A stretch of 64,000 bases of DNA. It comes from Cryptomeria japonica (taxonomy: Eukaryota; Streptophyta; Pinopsida; Cupressales; Cupressaceae). Each line of letters opens with the position of its first letter. Position 1 is the stretch's first letter. Both the position numbers and the translations under genes were made by a program. The notes under the pieces were generated by a model, which saw nothing but the letters and a program-made list of their open reading frames with translations, did no database searches and was not told where the DNA came from. The stretch covers positions 570,769,095-570,833,094 of the forward strand of contig NC_081405.1 in NCBI RefSeq assembly GCF_030272615.1, in the 5' to 3' direction. Shown here in pieces: positions 60,531 through 64,000 of this stretch.

Positions 60531-60660
60531 TGAACTAGAGATGGTCTGGTCCTATAAAAACCAATAGCTCAGTAGTGGAGCACTCCAATAACTAATGGAA
60601 GGTTTAGATTCCAGTCCTAACTGATTTATAAAAAGCTTAAATAAATCAATAAAGATTATC
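60531..60660 (+). repeat. tRNA-derived SINE-like unit 2
   Basis: Box A TAGCTCAGTAGTGG (60565-60578) and box B GGTTTAGATTCC (60601-60612) are 36 bases apart, as in tRNA genes and tRNA-derived SINEs. There is no cloverleaf for a true tRNA. An A/T-rich tail follows. Confidence 0.5.
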
Positions 60661-61069
60661 AAACAACAAAAATATAACATTAAAAAATACATTAAAAAAA
60701 TTTTAAAAATAATAATAATACATATTACAAATAAAATAAAAACTTAAAAAAATTGAAGCATAAAAGATTAAAAGATTGAAGACAAATTGAAGTTGTAATA
60801 CTCGGGAGAATTGTAAAGACTAACTAACTAATCAGACTTTTTTCTTTTAAACTAAGCCTAACTCAAAATAATCCATCAAGTATTTCAGAAGACCCTCATC
60901 CAATTCCATTGTCCTTTTATCCAAATAATTTGGAATTTATTTCTAAGATTGGAATGGAGATAAGTAGTCTTGGGAACAAAAGAAACAAAATCCCTCCCTA
61001 TTATTAAGCATGCGATGAATTAATGGATTTTTTTAAAGTAAAGATTTGTTGACTTCCGTGACTTTAAAT
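60661..61069. other. AT-rich spacer
   Basis: A-rich sequence continuing from the SINE tail (AATAATAATA near 60709), then spacer up to the helicase remnant. No gene is seen. Confidence 0.4.
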
Positions 61070-61570
61070 GTATATAGCTAGTAAAGAATTAATTGTGTAT
61101 AGATTATTCTTCATTCTTGAATATCAATCAAAAGAGAATGGTAGTTCTATACGAAGGTCCTTTATTGATTTAATCCTTGATATAGCAGTAAAAGTTAACC
61201 CCTGTCTTTATGTTTTACCTATATCAATTGTAGCTTTTGGTAATGTTAATCCTTGGGATTTATGTATGGTAATTGCCCAGGCCATAGCTAGTGGAATTTT
61301 TATATGATTACCTAGGGATATTGGTATTATAGGTATACTTTTCAGGTCATCTTTGTTCCAAGGTGGGCCATTGTAAATATCAAACCAAACAACTACATAC
61401 AAAGGTAAATCTGGTGGCTTAGAACTAGTTGTGTATACAATATCTAGCACCTCTCCAAGTGATCCATTGACAAGGCCTGCTTGTATCCATAGGTTTGTTG
61501 TTAACATTGTTCATTGGACTCTACATAGTAGGAGTTCATGGGGAAGTTGGTTAGCATCATTATCAGCATT
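61070..61570 (-). pseudogene. Helitron-type PIF1 helicase, C-terminal remnant
   Basis: The open part (61507-61208) reads MLTTNLWIQAGLVNGSLGE, then LPLYVVVWFD, then AMAWAITIHKSQGLTL and KATIDIGKT. This is the characteristic end of PIF1-family helicases carried by Helitrons; HKSQG is a helicase core motif. Homology continues past a stop (RQGLTFTAISRIKSIKDLRI) to about 61075, and upstream (ANQLPHELLLCRVQ) to about 61570. No Rep domain or clear Helitron end is seen, so it is a fragment. Confidence 0.75.
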
Positions 61571-62510
61571 TGGTTTTGTTAGTGAACAGATTTTCTCTTT
61601 GTTTTTAAATGATTAATCTTAAACTCTATTACCTTATTCTAAGAACAAATGATTCACTGAACAGTTGGCTAAATGTTGTTCAAATCACTTCCCTCTGAAT
61701 TTTTGCGTAGGTACAGCTCCCTATCTTGGTTTTTCATGAAATGTGTTTTATTTTTATTTATATCTGAATGAAAGCTTTTAACCAGAAAGCGTGTAAGGCC
61801 GCCTATTTTATTCTTGGATGAAAGGCTGCAACTTTTCTCATGTCTCATAAACAATGAAAGCTATTTCCTTAATTTTCAAAGCATGTAACTACAGCAACTG
61901 AAACAAAGTTCAATATACTTCTTCCACCTAAACTAATAAAAGATGAACAGATTCAAGGAAAATAAATCTGCCCTCAATCATGAATCTTTTCTAGAGTAAA
62001 CAACACATTCAAAGGAAAGAACATCAGAGGAATAATGAAATACTGCAATGAAATGATCAATTACTGTTACTTGATCAGATGAACATATGCAAAGACATGT
62101 TATCTATTCGGATTCAAAATACACAAATCTTTCTTCTCCCCAAAAACAATATGATTAGATTTCATATATATATCCTTATGCAACAAAGGCACAAAAATAC
62201 ATCTACCAATCTTTTTCCAAAACAGATCCCAATCATTTGATTCTTCCTTTGATTAAGAACAAAAAATAACAAAACAAAAACTTTAGTCGAAGTTCACAAA
62301 ATTAGTTACTAAAATCTAACCCTTTTACCATCTGTTTTACTTAATTTATAGTCTAAATGGGGGAGGTCTCCCTAAAAACTCGACCACTCCCTGATAAAAC
62401 AGTTACCAAACCAACAAAAAGTATTTTGGGACAAATGTCCCGAAGTTTTTGCATAACTATGAAAAATGTTTTAAAAATAAAGGAAACTAGTCCTAAATTG
62501 ATGCATTATG
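61571..62510. other. Spacer, no recognised gene
   Basis: AT-rich sequence with short frames only. It may include the 3' flank of the leftward reading frame that ends at 62511. Confidence 0.4.
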
Positions 62511-64000
62511 TCATAGTCCATCATTGTCATCTTCTCCGTCTTCACAGGCGTCATGAGCAGTTGTGAGTTCTTGAACCATGGATTGGCTCGGGACTTTCAT
62601 TGCATTGAGTTTTGCCTTTGCCACCTCTTTATTCCACTTATGTTGCACCATCTTCTCTGAGTGTTTTGGTAGCTGATCATTCCCAATGAAAACCATAGAT
62701 TCGATCCTAGGCACCTTGGTTATATCCTCCGACATGAAGCTACTCTTGACTCTGATCTTCTCCATGTTCAACCAAAAAGATTTGATTGCTTCCTGTGTGC
62801 TTGACCTGCAGATTCCTAACTCCCAGTCATGATCGGGATTAACCACTTTATTATCCTTGACTATACTACTTTGCAAATCCTGGAGTTTATAGACAGAGTT
62901 TCTTGCATCCGTAATCACTGACTGAAAGGTAAGCACTTGCCACATGATAGTTTTTTTCAGCACGAAAAGTTGACATTCATCAGCCACCAACTTAATTGAA
63001 TGTTCTATCAGAAATCTAGTAGTCCCATATTCTTCGATTTTGGCAAACAGAGGCAGGACATTTTGCCATTTGTGCTCTTCTTTCTCCCATGGTACAAGCT
63101 GGTTTTGGATTTCAGAAATTAGGCTCTGTACTTCATCACACAATTTTCGAGAGTCGGTAATGTAATTTTCACCATCTTTGATTATTTGTTCAATCCACTT
63201 CTCAACCATTTCAGCAATGCTCTTAGCCCATTGAACTTGGTTCATCAACTTCTTGTTTTCCGGAGAAGTTGGGTCGAAATTCTCAGTGGCATGGGATATT
63301 GGAATTGCTCTAAGGCAACCGATACTATCGATGAACTGAGCCAAAATAGTTATGTGTCTTTTAAGTTCTCTTTTCTCCCATCCATCCTTCTCTGAGTGAG
63401 TAAGCATTTTCTTTGCTGACACTTGGAAAAAATGGTTATCTGTATCTCTTCTCATCTTTCCCAACTCTACTTTTGTGATCTCAAAATCATCAAGACCAAC
63501 CTCTTTGTTTTCACCTTTGGGCTTATATGAGGCAGTTTCAGCTATCCATTTTCTAGTTTCTTCATCATTGTTTAGGTGAGTGGTGGTCTTGAACCTTTTC
63601 GGCTTTGGATTCTTCTCTGAGTACTTAGCAACCATTTCCTAAATCGGAATGGTCACGGGAAGAAAGATCCTTTTCTTGTTCACTGAGGTTGTTAACCATT
63701 TAGGGGTTGCAGCGGAATGAGTAGTTCCTTCAATCATTTTTGGTGGTGGCGTCATTGCCACAGTCACTGTTTGGGAGTCTAGAGCACAAGCAACTTCACC
63801 ATCCAAATCTTCAATTTAAAAAATCTGAGCCTCAAGCATGGCATCTTTTACTCCCATATCCTTGACCTGGTCCATCTTCCTCTGAGCGACACTATGTGAT
63901 CGAGTATGCCAAGGGGTACTGAAATCTAGAGTTGGGCTAGACCTGCGTCTAGGCTGAGACAACTTGGTATCCTTACCTGCACGAATAGGAGCACTATTAG
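62511..64000 (-). pseudogene. Unidentified protein-coding region running off the right edge
   Basis: A 374-codon open frame (63635-62511) continues upstream in the same frame to the window edge through two stops, TAG at 63639-63641 and TAA near 63818. Both could be mutated Gln codons. The upstream part has a basic, Ser-rich stretch (SQPRRRSSPTLDFSTP). The main part is rich in Glu, Lys and Trp, with predicted long helices and an acidic end (DACEDGEDDNDGL). No domain is recognised. Its length and lack of introns suggest a transposon-borne or retro-copied gene. Confidence 0.5.

Noticed and set aside
60531-60660. A functional tRNA gene
   Set aside because: Boxes A and B are present but no acceptor stem or anticodon arm can be formed.

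Overview
This window is a gene-poor stretch of a large plant nuclear genome, most likely a gymnosperm. The signs are nested LTR retrotransposons with 1.2-1.7 kb LTRs, an L1-type LINE, a Helitron-type helicase remnant, a tRNA-derived SINE, AT-rich spacers and only one compact intact host-type gene. A conifer is my best guess from the style of the repeats, but no single sequence proves it.

Layout. 1-7073 is the 5' part of a minus-strand Ty3/gypsy element of the Tat type (dual RNase H), called copy 1; its 3' LTR lies off the left edge. 7074-9546 is spacer. 9552-17444 is a complete plus-strand LTR element with a perfect GCATG target duplication; it carries gag and a protease-like region but no RT, RNase H or integrase. 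17445-18990 is its flank. 18991-19431 is a degenerate tandem repeat running into a LINE fragment. 20390-25221 is a truncated Tat relative (LTR plus a plant-mobile-domain gene), followed by a palindromic repeat array and a CT microsatellite. 25960-35216 is a candidate two-gene DNA transposon: a broken DDE-like transposase on plus, a satellite array, and a six-exon gene on minus. 35494-41590 is a minus-strand L1-type LINE. 41600-42060 is AT repeat. 42250-43214 is a second copy of the LINE fragment. 43215-55896 is a Tat element with both LTRs (copy 2), carrying an intron-containing plant-mobile-domain gene antisense to its polyprotein. 55897-56425 is a further piece of the same internal sequence. 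57941-58519 is an intact RING-H2 gene. The right end holds SINE-like units, a Helitron-type helicase tail and an unidentified broken reading frame running off the edge.

How the parts relate. The Tat copies encode protease, RT, RNase H and integrase but show no recognisable Gag. The 9.5-17.4 kb element encodes Gag without RT or integrase. Both families share LTR starts (TGTAGCGTC), a primer-binding site for tRNA-Trp, near-identical polypurine tracts and the same GC-rich hairpin motif. This suggests a two-component system in which each supplies what the other lacks. The other notable system is the DNA transposon, whose transposase I could not assign to a superfamily. Most frame breaks in these elements are C-to-T nonsense changes, as expected after cytosine methylation and deamination.

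All similarities between copies were judged by eye. No alignment or database search was run.
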